Below the pieces are notes generated by a model. That model was not told where the DNA came from. It worked only from the letters and a program-made list of their open reading frames with translations, and ran no database searches. From the NCBI GenBank assembly GCA_946894095.1, contig OX335653.1, positions 3,105,001 through 3,169,000 on the forward strand: a stretch of DNA of 64,000 nucleotides. Reading direction: 5' to 3'. This DNA is from Incurvaria masculella. Taxonomy: Eukaryota > Arthropoda > Insecta > Lepidoptera > Incurvariidae. Positions 42,201-51,490 of this stretch are shown here, one piece after another (the stretch's first letter is position 1; each line of letters opens with the position of its first letter). The position numbers and the translations under genes were made by a program.

Positions 42201-44948
42201 GGAACCTTGAAGATTAAAGAAGTTATAGAGGCTGAACAAGAGTTTGTCATTTTCAGACATTGTTAAAAGTAGTCTGATGACAGAAAAACAAATGAATGTG
42301 TCAATAACGCCCGCAGGTTTATGCAGAGGATAGTGAATATGTACTGGCTGGACGGCGGACACGCGGGCGGCAAGAACACCTGGATCACGTCGCGGAGTCT
42401 TCTGGAGACTCTCACCAGGCTAGGTCAGTCGCTATCTTCTCTCCTTTCTGCTCCATTCTCCTTTCTACAATGATAAATTTACAATGTAGTCAAGATTATT
42501 CGAGCATGCAATTATTGGAGCTTAAATTTAATATTTTTTTTTATCTTAATATGAACTCTAGTAAGTATATATTTTATATAAATATGTGTATTATCTGTTT
42601 ATATAAATTTATATATATATATATATTTATATACATATAATTTTATATGTAATAGTATTATAAAATAGTTTATGTATTAATATATTTATTATATTGTAAA
42701 GTATATGTTATAATATTTACAAATTTGTCAATTAGTTAAGTTTTATTACACTCTCTGTTACTTTTCTTTGCTACCTAATATGTTTTCGTGATATCCCTAA
42801 GGTATACTGGTAGAGAATGCCATTTGGTATTAAGTGTTCCTTTTTGCCATTGTTTTATGTAAAACGAGCAAATAAATGATATTTTCATTTTCATTTCATT
42901 TTCAATTGAGAAAAAAAGGTCTGAGTGAAAGTACTCTGGCATAGTGAAGCATTGGCTGTTTTGCAAATCAATCTCACGTGTGTATGCAGTAACGCAATGG
43001 ACCTCTAAACTGTTTATTTTTCCTATTTCAAATGCATAAAAACTAGACCCCAATATTTTTAATTAATTTACCCAAATAAAGTACATGTCTAGCGAATGTG
43101 TTATATATGTATGTATAATCGACCGTGAAGCAAGTCCTTCGGGAGGAGGGACTGTAGGAGAATTCCAAATTATGGGTATACAGCCGGTGGCGAAATTTGT
43201 AGACGCAGTTTGGTTCCAGCCTTGCAGTATATTCGTAAAGTAGTTTTTTTTACTAGACTCTCTTCAATTAATGTGTCCTTGCTTCACGGTCGATTATACA
43301 TACATACATAACACATTCCTTGGAATAAGCAACGTACCTGCTTAGTACGAAAAAATATATTTACTACATGTCTAGCTTTTAAAATAACTACAAATAATAC
43401 ATTCTTAGATTTCGGAGGCTCCAAAATGTATCATCTGTGCAAGCTAATTACTCTGAATGATGGTAACGTCTCATATTTTTTCAGCTGTCATAAACCCTAT
43501 CGTCAGAATTGTGACAATCACTATGACTAGTCTACGTGTGAAAAATTGTTGAGTGCATGTTTTTGCCAAGTTAATACAATATTAGCTGAATGTGACACGA
43601 GTCGATGTAACCTGAAAATTATAGACACTTGACTTATAGAGCAGACTATCCGTGTTGGTCATTCGTAACGTACGTAACATACTGTACGCTGTAGTAGACG
43701 GATGGTGTTGCAGATGTGAACATCTTCGTGCACGTGTCGCCGTACCAGATCCAGGACGAGCGGCGGCCGTGGATCGGCCGCGAGGAGCGCGCCTTCATGA
43801 GACTGCTGCGGGACCTCGGCGCCAAGGTGAGCGTTGCTTCCCAAAAGCAAAGCCACGCAGCTAAACTTCCCTTGGCTGCTTGCTTCGCCGGGCCAATTAC
43901 AAAACTGGATAAGGATTCCGAGTTCCACAGAGCAGCGTCGATAGTAATTCCTGTAAAACAGACTAATGGATCCTGCAAATTTTTTTTTGTTATTTTTTTT
44001 TTGTTATTTTTGGCCATCTGCAATCAGTGCATACTATAAGCAGATTTTTTGAGTGCTTTGAAGACTTGAATGAGATAGTGGCTCCCTTTTGGATGGCTAT
44101 CTCTTATGAGTGGTCTATAAGTATAGGCATCTTATGTTCTCTTGTCTAGGTTAGCAATAACATGCCGTTTCAATCTTCTGACATGATCTGTAGTATCGGT
44201 AAGAGCTACAGCCAGCTTGTTGACATGAGCCGTTAGTCGTTTAGAGACAATTGACTGAGAATTGTTGATATTGCAGCTGTTACAAAAACATGAATAAAAA
44301 AGTGAGTTTGCCATTACACTGATTATTTTGTATTATTTGAAACTGCAATCCGTCCGTTTATAAGTATAAAGGTGTAAATGTCTTTTGATGACTTTTCCAC
44401 AAAAGTACACAGCTTAAAAGGCTAAGCTGTTATTAGGTCTTGCGGTGCCCTTCTCTTCAATCTAGGTTTCATCAAGTTTGAGGCTAATTTATTTGGGTGT
44501 TTATCGAATCTTGATTTGTATGCTGCTGTTTTTGTTTTAGCTTCCTCCTTTACCCATGGGATTTGAAGTTCCAGGTGGAGCCTGTTGTTCGTAACTTACC
44601 ATGGTGCGTTGACAATCATGCGCAGAATCTTTAATTGAAATCTTTGGAGGATTTCTAAGTTGGAGTCACTGATATGATTCTGACACAGATTTAGAGCGGG
44701 AGTTTATAATTGTGTTTGTCCAACAGTCTGTTTTTGTCTATGTTATTAATTGATAGAACCGAAGTACTTAAAAAAGTAAACACAACTCGACTGTCACGTT
44801 GCAGGTTTGTCGGTACCTCCACCAGCAGCCGGGCACGCCGCAGACCCTGCAGACGCACTTCGATGTGCTCGCCGCGTTCAAGCAGCTGCAGGACACGTCG
44901 CCGCCGTGCGAGCCGGCCGACTGCGCCGCCGCCCCGGACGACTCCTAA
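33086..44948 (+). CDS. C2orf69 homologue (UPF0565 family), complete coding region
   Basis: Nine exons: 33086(ATG 33105)-33230, 34234-34361, 34904-35008, 35379-35487, 36477-36640, 41547-41711, 42317-42423, 43714-43826 and 44805-44948 (TAA). All junctions are GT-AG with matching phases and give 386 residues. Recognised by 'VVFFGGDVQ' followed by 'DFPEMMESHRDN', 'WNLENMATLLSHNFP', 'FSCYDNFVPSN' and 'LVGFSKGCVVLNQLIYEF'. The human protein, of almost equal length, is mitochondrial, and its loss causes a recessive multisystem disease (general knowledge). An alpha/beta-hydrolase-like fold is suggested by GFSKG, with Ser238 in the nucleophile-elbow position; activity is not proven. Exon 5 adds an Ala/Pro-rich insert. 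The exon containing the ATG starts with an acceptor, so a 5' untranslated exon is expected upstream. Confidence 0.9.
34234..34361 (+). CDS. C2orf69 homologue, exon 2
   Basis: Acceptor 'ttcgtgctttcag', donor 'TCCAG|gtgtgc'; encodes 'WNLENMATLLSHNFP' and 'NILVVRPSR'. Phase 0 to 2. Confidence 0.88.
34904..35008 (+). CDS. C2orf69 homologue, exon 3
   Basis: Acceptor 'ttccctttcag', donor 'GAAAG|gtcagc'; encodes 'IEFKSFSCYDNFVPSNNAGV' and 'THYALHHLER', highly typical of the family. Confidence 0.88.
35085..35240 (+). pseudogene. LINE 3'-end fragment in C2orf69 intron
   Basis: Contains 'ggtgtgaagaagcacctggc', 'cggccggcatcg', 'catgggcgtcgtcgggcacc' and 'catatgccgcactttac' plus an A-run. Member of the same family as 13090-13594 and 56150-56460. 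Confidence 0.65.
35379..35487 (+). CDS. C2orf69 homologue, exon 4
   Basis: Acceptor 'ggcttgggtgacag', donor 'CTGCAG|gtaaca'; encodes 'LLQGVMHRLKAMPAAEL' and 'ANQEDIDIDVLQ'. Phase 2 to 0. Confidence 0.82.
35877..36048. repeat. Near-perfect foldback MITE, TAA target duplication
   Basis: Arms 'GGCTGAGATA..AGTCGTAAC..GAAACTAAGACTAAC' and their inverse run almost the full length of 160-170 bp. Flanked by TAA on both sides (TAA|GGCTGAG and CTCAGCC|TAA), the TWA pattern of PIF/Harbinger elements. Confidence 0.75.
36477..36640 (+). CDS. C2orf69 homologue, exon 5 (low-complexity)
   Basis: Acceptor 'ggcctccggcag', donor 'CGACC|gtgagt'. Encodes 'DGEASPPAEGATADAPDATS', 'THYSNSTGVIQTP' and an Ala/Pro run. 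Very GC-rich and probably a disordered insert specific to the lineage. Confidence 0.78.
36675..36940 (-). repeat. SINE, minus orientation
   Basis: Starts 'tatgtaactggacatggatg', with 'gttccatgccaggaccttcc', 'gacaattttcattgccgatt', 'cgaccatcgctcattcaatg' and 'cgatggtaccaacccgggtg'; the head is lost. A 12-bp stretch ('ggaactaggttcc'-like) near 36745-36790 is duplicated around the start of the body. Confidence 0.75.
37350..40144 (+). mobile_element. Non-LTR retrotransposon with PHD-finger ORF1, internally deleted
   Basis: ORF1 begins near 37362 ('MAAECNACGEQVD', then 'CSLCAQTYHHACVNL' and 'WLCPCC'), a PHD-type zinc finger followed by a coiled-coil region and 'RECNIEIHNLTERKDKN'. It is split by the insertion at 37879-38859 and resumes after it. 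At 39360 it runs straight into the C-terminal RT tail ('LNRFFSYCQWYKMKLNISKC', 'IRDLGIVLDKKLHFDEHI', 'SLVRSQLEYASEIWNPFYTK') which stops at 40144. The endonuclease and most of the RT are missing, a large internal deletion. This matches CR1/jockey-type LINEs; PHD fingers in ORF1 are known for several such clades. Confidence 0.82.
37879..38859. mobile_element. 981-bp PIF/Harbinger-like MITE inside LINE ORF1
   Basis: Terminal inverted repeats GGGCCGGTATTTCAATC (left) and its exact inverse (right), flanked by a TAA target duplication at 37876-37878 and 38860-38862. It lacks a transposase frame and has repeated 'aagcttcgcttaa' motifs near its right end. The host ORF1 frame is kept across the insertion if element and one TAA are disregarded, so insertion came after LINE integration. 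TAA/TWA duplication fits PIF/Harbinger. Confidence 0.82.
40428..40735. repeat. Widespread arthropod repeat ('cccggctccgctcggg' type)
   Basis: 'gtacccggctccgctcgggt', 'ataaaccttcctcttcaatt', 'gtctatctattaaaaaaaac', 'aaaatccgttgcgtagtttt' and 'gcgactttgttttatactat'. This repeat is common in insect genomes (general knowledge); its class is not evident here. Confidence 0.65.
41300..41512 (+). pseudogene. CR1/L2-type LINE 3'-end fragment
   Basis: Reads 'AWNKLPEYVINAMTTNQFKN' then 'RLDNNVKQ', the end of a CR1-like RT, followed near 41489-41512 by an (aaat)n tail. It ends about 30 bp before the next C2orf69 exon acceptor. Related to the piece at 26270-26430 ('FKNRLDNQAKQY'). Confidence 0.75.
41547..41711 (+). 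CDS. C2orf69 homologue, exon 6 (GFSKG elbow)
   Basis: Acceptor 'gatctctccgcag', donor 'ATGAG|gtacat'. Encodes 'SPLWWRDGLALDKSSLTLVG' and 'FSKGCVVLNQLIYEFHYVKT'; the GxSxG-type motif with Ser238 lies here. Confidence 0.9.
41755..41915 (+). pseudogene. LINE 3'-end fragment
   Basis: 'gaggtatttcccccaaagta', 'caaccttaaacatggtgtta', 'gtgggcgttcggcgg' and 'gtacaccatataccgtgcta', then an A-run. Same family as 13090, 35085, 51008, 55270 and 56150. Confidence 0.6.
41925..42060 (-). repeat. SINE tail fragment
   Basis: 'tatggaacttgacatggcta', 'tggcatgatattagcccaac' and 'tgccatgccaggcatttcct': about 130 bp of a minus-oriented, diverged SINE. Confidence 0.6.
42317..42423 (+). CDS. C2orf69 homologue, exon 7
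   Basis: Acceptor 'taacgcccgcag', donor 'GGCTAG|gtcagt'; encodes 'FMQRIVNMYWLDGGHAGGKN' and 'TWITSRSLLETLTRL'. Phase 2 to 1. Confidence 0.88.
43095..43317. repeat. Foldback MITE with about 38-bp arms
   Basis: Left 'aatgtgttatatatgtatgt', 'ataatcgaccgtgaagcaag'; right 'cttgcttcacggtcgattat', 'acatacatacataacacatt'. The arms are nearly perfect inverted repeats around a 140-bp centre. Confidence 0.75.
43714..43826 (+). CDS. C2orf69 homologue, exon 8
   Basis: Acceptor 'tggtgttgcag', donor 'GCCAAG|gtgagc'; encodes 'VNIFVHVSPYQIQDERRPWI' and 'GREERAFMRLLRDLGAK'. Phase 1 to 0. Confidence 0.88.
44805..44948 (+). CDS. C2orf69 homologue, last exon
   Basis: Acceptor 'gtcacgttgcag'; encodes 'VCRYLHQQPGTPQTLQTHFD' and a C-terminal tail ending 'AAPDDS', TAA at 44946-44948. 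The stop context 'gactcctaaacgggg' resembles units of the repeat array that follows. Confidence 0.88.
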   Translation, partial: VCRYLHQQPGTPQTLQTHFDVLAAFKQLQDTSPPCEPADCAAAPDDS

Positions 44949-45660
44949 ACGGGGTGTCACACCGATACGATGAATCTTAGGGCCCATCGAGTTGAGCCGA
45001 CAACTCCTAGGTCGCCTGTCGCGCTGAGAGGACAAATCCTAGCCACCGCTCAAGACTCCTAAATTGGGTTCTTGCCGAGACGATGAATCGTAGGCCACCT
45101 GTTAAACTGAGTACAGCTAGGTGCCTATCGTGCTGAAACGATAAATCCTAGGCCGCCTGTCATGCCAATGACTAGTAGATTACCTGTTTTGCTGAACAAC
45201 TCTTAAATTGGGTGCCGTGCTGAGTCGTGCTGAAACGATAAATCCTAGGCCGCCTGTCATGCCAATGACGAGTAGATTACCTGTTTTGCTGAACAACTCT
45301 TAAATTGGGTGCCGTGCTGAGTCGTGCTGAAACGATAAATCCTAGGCCGCCTGTCATGCCAATGACGAGTAGATTACCTGTTTTGCTGAACAACTCTTAA
45401 ATTGGGTGCCGTGCTGAGTCGTGCTGAAACGATAAATCCTAGGCCGCCTGTCATGCCAATGACTAGTAGATTACCTGTTTTGCTGAACAACTCTTAAATT
45501 GGGTGCCGTGCTGAGTCGTGCTGAAACGATAAATCCTAGGCCGCCTGTCATGCCAACGACTAGTAGATTACCTGTTTTGCTGAACAACTCTTAAATTGGG
45601 TGCCGTGCTGAGACAAAGAATCCTGGGTCGCATGTCATGACGGCGTGACAAGATCCTATC
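44940..45660 (+). repeat. 3' UTR repeat array: degenerate start, then 97-bp minisatellite
   Basis: From about 45119 to 45615 a 97-bp unit ('cgtgctgaaacgataaatcc', 'taggccgcctgtcatgccaa', 'gtagattacctgttttgctg', 'aacaactcttaaattgggtg') is present about five times, nearly identical, with boundaries at 97-bp steps (gtgctgagtcgtgctg near 45215, 45312, 45409, 45506). Upstream text back to the stop codon consists of looser versions ('ctcctaaattgggttcttgc', 'gacaaatcctagcc'), suggesting an older degenerate array from which the recent one grew. Confidence 0.85.
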
Positions 45661-45681
45661 TCACGGTGACATCACCACTTA

Positions 45682-45839
45682 TGCTGAGATTCATAGACGT
45701 TACTTGTACTTGACTGACCCAAAGTATGGCTTCCGACTGTCAAATTTGACGTTCGGTCCATACATTTTATGTCAAAACTGACAGTCGAAAGACATAATTT
45801 GGCTCAGCCAAGTACGAGTGACATCAATGAATCTCAGCA
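45682..45839. repeat. Foldback MITE with TTA target duplication
   Basis: 'TGCTGAGATTCATAGACG' and its inverse 'TCAATGAATCTCAGCA' form the ends, with 'cttgtacttgactga' mirrored by 'tcagccaagtacgag'. Flanked by TTA on both sides. The termini resemble the element at 35877 ('GCTGAGAT'). Confidence 0.7.
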
Positions 45840-45842
45840 TTA

Positions 45843-48800
45843 GGCGCTAAAATCTGCTGACTTGAGTCCACCGCCATGGGTCAAGTTGAGTCGACGACAC
45901 TAAGTGGCCTATGATACTGGCCGATGTTTCTAATGTCTCTATCTTGTTGACTTAACGAATCCTATAAGTCCCTTTATGCTTATATGAGGCATAGGGCACC
46001 TATCGCACTGAGTTGACAATTCCTAACTGACATATCGTGCCTTCGCACGAATATGGGCTGAGTCTTCACTCAGCCCATGTTATTGGCCGACGAATACTTA
46101 GTCTCGCCGATATCTAGAGCCACTTGTCACACAAGCATAAAATTACACTTTAAAGATTTTCAGTCTTAACACTAGTTTCTTACAAGATACGTAGCCAGAT
46201 TTAATTTCAGGGCAGGCTACTGCTTCAGCTATGACAACCTATAATAGTACCGATGTGTCAACTTTCGTATGGCCTGGAAAGAGGGACCGGTAGAGTAGCC
46301 AACACTTTCCGATTGTGAATTATTGCAATTTATACAATTGAAGTTGCGGGCAACATTAAGGCAAGAATAAAATTATTCCAGTAGGTAGGTAGGCATAAAA
46401 CATAGGTTATTTTGACATAATATGTTGGTGATTTTTTTTAAGATGTGTGTGAGAGCGTTTTTACGTGGAACAAAGAAATGTTAATAGAACGATTTCATGA
46501 TGAAATTGAGAGAAGTTTAATTTATATAATTGAATTGAAAAGTACTGTGAGGTCTAATTATACATAATATCTTGACATTTAAGGAAGTGATATCGTAAAA
46601 TATGTGCTTATTACGTTTGTAAAAAATTGTGAAATTACTTTAAAGTATTACATAATATTTTAAGCAAATGAGATTATTCTACGAAGTACATGTTTTAAAA
46701 TACTCTTATCGTATTCACAACACCGGAGGTTTATGCACGTCTCCTCTTCCTCGAGAGTACTTTATGTGTAGAAATCTACTCTCCGTCTTAGCAAAATCTA
46801 TAGAATAAAAATGCCCTGTTTTTCTAAACTAGGTCTTTGCAAATAATAGTACGGGGCAGACCTGATCTTGGAAGTGCTGCTCTCTTGAACAAGTGTGATC
46901 TCAAGAGAGCCATATTTCGGTGTATTCTATCATATTTTTTTGGTATTTCTTTCAGTGTAGGAATTTAAAATAGACATTTATATTATATATCGTATACTTT
47001 CCAATCATACGTTTCAACAAAACAGAATTCAGCACTAAACATCTGTATGCACACTATAATGTCCTAGAGCAATTACTTAATGTCAAAAGCGGCAAGTATT
47101 TTTAGAATTAAATATAATTATCGTCTTAGCCTGCGTCATTTACCCTGCCACCATATCGGTCACACTTGGTTTTGACAGTTTACTCCGAATGCGACTGCTA
47201 ATGATCATCTGAATAGTTATCCAGATAAGCTGCACATAAACACTTGCCCTGTTACTAATAAACTCATATCATCTGAAACGGAATTGTTACCAATAAAAAC
47301 TGTACAAAGGCCGCGCATTACTGACGATTCGACACTTTTCACAAACAATCTCCCAAAATATGTCAGTTATATGGACTATTCTCTCTAAAACACGAATGTA
47401 ATGGAGAATCTGTCAAAAACATTTAATCTTTGCAACCGATTTGAAAATGACTAAGGATGGGACGCCTTAAAAAACAAGGGCTCTTCCTCACAGGTGGCAA
47501 AACATTTATTGTGTGCTACTATAGCTCGCACATTTACCATTACCATGTTTCATCAGGGAACGGAGTCATAGTATAACTACTCCTTCAATGTCTCGGAATG
47601 TGTTTGAATAGGCTTTCTCTATTGGCTAGCTCGGTTCGTCGGCAAGGGTTAGGTTTCATCGATGTTTTTTCATTTATAAGCAAGGTGAGTCAGTCCGCAG
47701 TTCATTGCATAGTGAGAATGAATCTTGGTTGAGAAGTTTTTCTGTGGGTGCAAACGATTAGAGGCAATAATAAAACTTAAATAAGACGATATGTCGAACG
47801 AACACCTGTTATCGACAACTCAAGTAATAATTTATGTCTCGCTCCGTATTATAGCAAACAATACTCATGCACACTTAGCAATAACTGAAACGCACTTAGC
47901 TCACAATGGCTTCACTAAACATATCGGCTCCCATTGGCAGTAGTTATAGACGAGGTCGGGATTAAAACGAGTGGCCACTCGACTAGTCCCTTAGTGCTGA
48001 CGTTTCAGTTCGCAACAAGCCTCGCCAACTAGTCTTCAAATACTTAAGACGCTGAGAATATTCAGTTCCTCTCTCGACCTCCATCACTATCCATATTCTG
48101 TGACGACTTCCGTAGCTCCCTCCATATATGAACATAGCGTCTATCTTGGCAGGCCTATATTCTGTCTTACCTAGTCCTCTTTTGCTCCGACAGCAAATAA
48201 TTTAGTCTAGGTATCTATTCATGATCAGTATAGGTATCTAGGTATTTATTCGCCCTGGGACTTTAAAATTGGCAAGTACTACATGTTAGTCGCTTTCGAG
48301 AATACATGTTTATCCGATTTTTTTTACATAGATTTCCGAAGGCATCTGGTAGTGATTCTATTCTTTGAGTAGTAAGTAGTTTGGTTTTTGAGCACTTACT
48401 AGAGTTCCTTGTTTACGTTTTTAGGTTTATTTTCTTATTAAAAAGTTTTGAATCGGATAACGGCCGGCATAATGAATTTTTGAATATTTTTTGTGTCAAA
48501 TTTAATTTTTAAAGTAAATATATTCGTTAGCGCTTCCGATCACTTTCCAAAAAAACTAAGCAGAGCAAATAGACGTGCTACTTGCATCATTCTGTGCTGG
48601 ATATCTGTTTCATTATAGGGTGAAGGTGTGTGTATTGTCTTCTATCATTGCGACATACTTTGTAGGATGTTGAGTCTTTAGCTACGACAATTGTAGTGTG
48701 TAGTTAATCGGTAATTGTAAATATGATAGAGAGATAGAAATAAGTACAAAAAACTTTGCATTATAAGAGTATTCTATGGAGGGACAAGACCCTAGGTCAT

Positions 48801-49060
48801 TGTGTTGTGCTCTTGGATGAATAATAATTTATACAAACACATTTATTGGATTCACAAGTTGGATTAAAATTGTAGCTTCGACATATGCGAAAATTCAGGC
48901 CAACTTCAGTCCTGTTTATTGATATTTAGGGCCCCATCGCAGAAAGCGAAAAATCTGGCTCTGGAGTCTGTAAAATTTTTTTAGTACTTATTTTGCTTTA
49001 AGTAACGTAACCCGTTTGGGTAAGTTTTTACTGCAAGTTTATGACAATTCGATAGTTTTT
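45843..49060. other. Probable 3' UTR / intergenic, no gene recognised
   Basis: About 3.2 kb of mostly AT-rich sequence. AATAAA-like signals occur (for example near 46366), so part may be 3' untranslated sequence of the C2orf69 homologue. No exon on either strand could be supported. Confidence 0.45.
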
Positions 49061-49310
49061 TAGAGTTCCGTACCCAAAGGGCGCCAAACAGAGCCCTGTT
49101 ACTAAACCTCCGCTGTCCGTCCGTCCATCTGTCACAGGGCTGTATCTCGTGAACCGTAATAGGTAGACAGCTGACATTTTCACAGAGTGTGCATTTCTGC
49201 TGCCGCTTTAACAAATAGAATAAACTTGATCCCTTGATTTCCTTGGGCCAAATCTTATATCTTGTACCCCTTCGTGTATGAGTCCGACTCGCACTTGGCC
49301 AGTTTTTTTA
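49061..49310. repeat. Widespread lepidopteran repeat, copy 2
   Basis: 'gttccgtacccaaagggcgc', 'ctccgctgtccgtccgtcc', 'cacagggctgtatctcgtga' and 'gagtccgactcgcacttggc'. Same family and orientation as 8225-8540, with a shorter GTCC tract. Confidence 0.7.
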
Positions 49311-50637
49311 TTTCTCCATAACTAGATGGGTAAAGGTGACCCCTTTAGAGTAACTGCAATGTATGTACTAATGTACTAAAGTTATCAGTTACAAATGTTT
49401 ATGGTGGATGCTAGAATCTGTTCCTGAGCCAAACTGTGTTTGTATGTACTGTTATTAATCTGAGATTCTCTTATCGATTGCACGATAAGTTTGTGTATTG
49501 TCTGAAAGTAGTAATCTGAGGGCCTTCGATTTTAAAAAGTACTTATATTAGTGGATCTCTGTGTTCACATTGTTAGAGCAATAAAGCATAGCAATATTCA
49601 TACCGTGAGCCGCGGGCTACAGATGCTTACTTAAAGAGACTATATTTGATTTTAAAAAACCACATGAAGTAAGGGTGTGATAAATTCAGAATTTGCCGCC
49701 GACGATATTGCTTGCTGTACAGAATACATCTTGTATGCGGGTACTATATTTCGTCGCTATTCTGTTATTTTTGGCGGGAGAAAAGCATTTGTGAGTGTTG
49801 TGCATTTAGTATCAATCTGTTTGAGCGTACAATGGTATAACCGCCTAAATGAGCATTTATGGATGGATTTTATGCATTCTCAATCATTTCTAGGTCAAAC
49901 ATGTTTTGTATTTAATTACGCTTCCATAGATGTCGGCGCTAAAATTTATTTTTCTATGTAATTAGAATTCAACATGGCAGGAATTTAAACGATGTCATGG
50001 GATATTTTGTGTGCTCTATGTATGTCCTCGGCGCTACCTACGTCAAGAATATATTTTTTGATCTTTTTTTATGTGTTTTGGAATGTCAGAAATAACAAAA
50101 TAGAAATTTTTGTTATTTAAGAATATTATAATTTTTTTGGCAATGGCACAGTGTTATTTATACCACTTATTATTTTTATGTCTACACTAATACTAAGGAA
50201 AGTATATTTTGCATACACAGGAGATGAGATTCTGTAAATGGTGGTTGTAAGAAATGTTCGAGTTGTATTGTGTAATAAATTAAATTAACATGACTGTGAG
50301 TGTTTTTTTTAGGTTATTTGTGAAAGCTTACCAAGTGCACAGAAATATATTTTAATAAACCTGATTTAATTGCATTGATTGCTACCAGCAATGTTTAGTT
50401 TATATTGAGAAGGGTCCTTGCCTACCCCTAACCGAAAAGAACAAAGTTGTTTGTAGACATTGCTTTGGTTCCTGGCTTTGAAGTGTCAGTCTTTTCTGGC
50501 CGGTGTCAGACTGGTCTTTTTGGTCGCTTGCTGTGCATTGTATGGGGGTCAAACAACGTTCCAGTTTCCCGACTCCCACTAAACTTAACTGTTGACTTCT
50601 ATTATTCTGCCTGCTACTTAAGTGGCCAAGGCTGACC
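49311..50637. other. Intergenic, nothing recognised
   Basis: AT-rich. An open frame at 49677-49961 (plus) lacks family motifs. Possible poly(A) signals near 50273 and 50354. Confidence 0.4.
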
Positions 50638-51007
50638 TCAAGGTCGGCCCGTAAGCATCAGAAAATTTCGCCTCCCATACAAACATAGTTTACTAATAAT
50701 TTGAAAACCACTATTCCAACATACTTGATATTTGGTATGTAATATTAGGCTACAAATATCTGCATGCCTTTGTTTTTTCGGTAAATGTATTCTGGGTTAA
50801 ACCACAGAGAAAACAAAATTCGTATGAAGATTTTCTTTTTGCTTTCATTTCACTCGGTTTGGATTTTTCAAAAAAACAAAAGCATGCAGACACAGATATT
50901 TGTTACCTGATATTATATATTAAATATCAATTTAATTGGAATAGCGGTTTCCAAATTATTAGAAAACTACGTTTGTATGGGGAGCATAGCTTACGGGCCA
51001 TTCTTAA
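50638..51007. mobile_element. Long foldback element, TTAA-bounded family, copy 1
   Basis: The two arms (about 150 bp each) are inverted: 'ggcccgtaagcatcag' with 'atagcttacgggcc', 'cctcccatacaaac' with 'gtttgtatggggag', and 'ctgcatgcctttgttttttc' with 'aaaaaaacaaaagcatgcag'. The right end is TTAA; the left is TCAA here but TTAA in copy 2. No coding content. Confidence 0.8.
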
Positions 51008-51490
51008 GAACGGAGTTCTCACGGTGCATCAGTATTTCACGCCGGACCAAAAACTGCTGCTTTACGAGGTGCAGATAAGGTCTTGCGTGGAGTATTGTTT
51101 TGAATTTGTGGGACGGCTCAGCTAAGTAGCTGCTTGGCTCTCTGGACTCGATACGGCGCCCTGCCGACCGTCTCGTCGACGACCCCGAGATATGCATGAT
51201 CCTCCAACTCCAAAGGAATGTAAGATCTCTCTCTGTGTTCTACCATTTCTACCATAGAGAATGCTCATTCAATGCATAACACTGTCCCTCCGTCCTAAAC
51301 GCGGAACAGGTAGGGATTGCACCCATTCAATGTCAGCATTCTCAAAATAAAAACCAACCAATCCTCTATACCCTTCATAGGGTCGGTAAATTATGGAATG
51401 GAATGCTGATGTATTTCCCCCGAAGTAGAACCTGAGGCCCTTCAAACGTGGCGTAAAAAAGGAACTGGTCGGCCGGTATGGTTTTGTTAA
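51008..51490 (+). pseudogene. Non-LTR retrotransposon C-terminal fragment
   Basis: Reads 'HQYFTPDQKLLLYEVQIRSC' and 'VEYCFEFVG', then, in shifted frames, 'RGTGRDCTHSM', 'NADVFPPK' and 'FKRGVKKELVGRYGF'. This shows the RT tail to which the shorter 3'-end fragments at 13090, 35085, 41755, 55270 and 56150 belong. Several stops. Confidence 0.75.
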
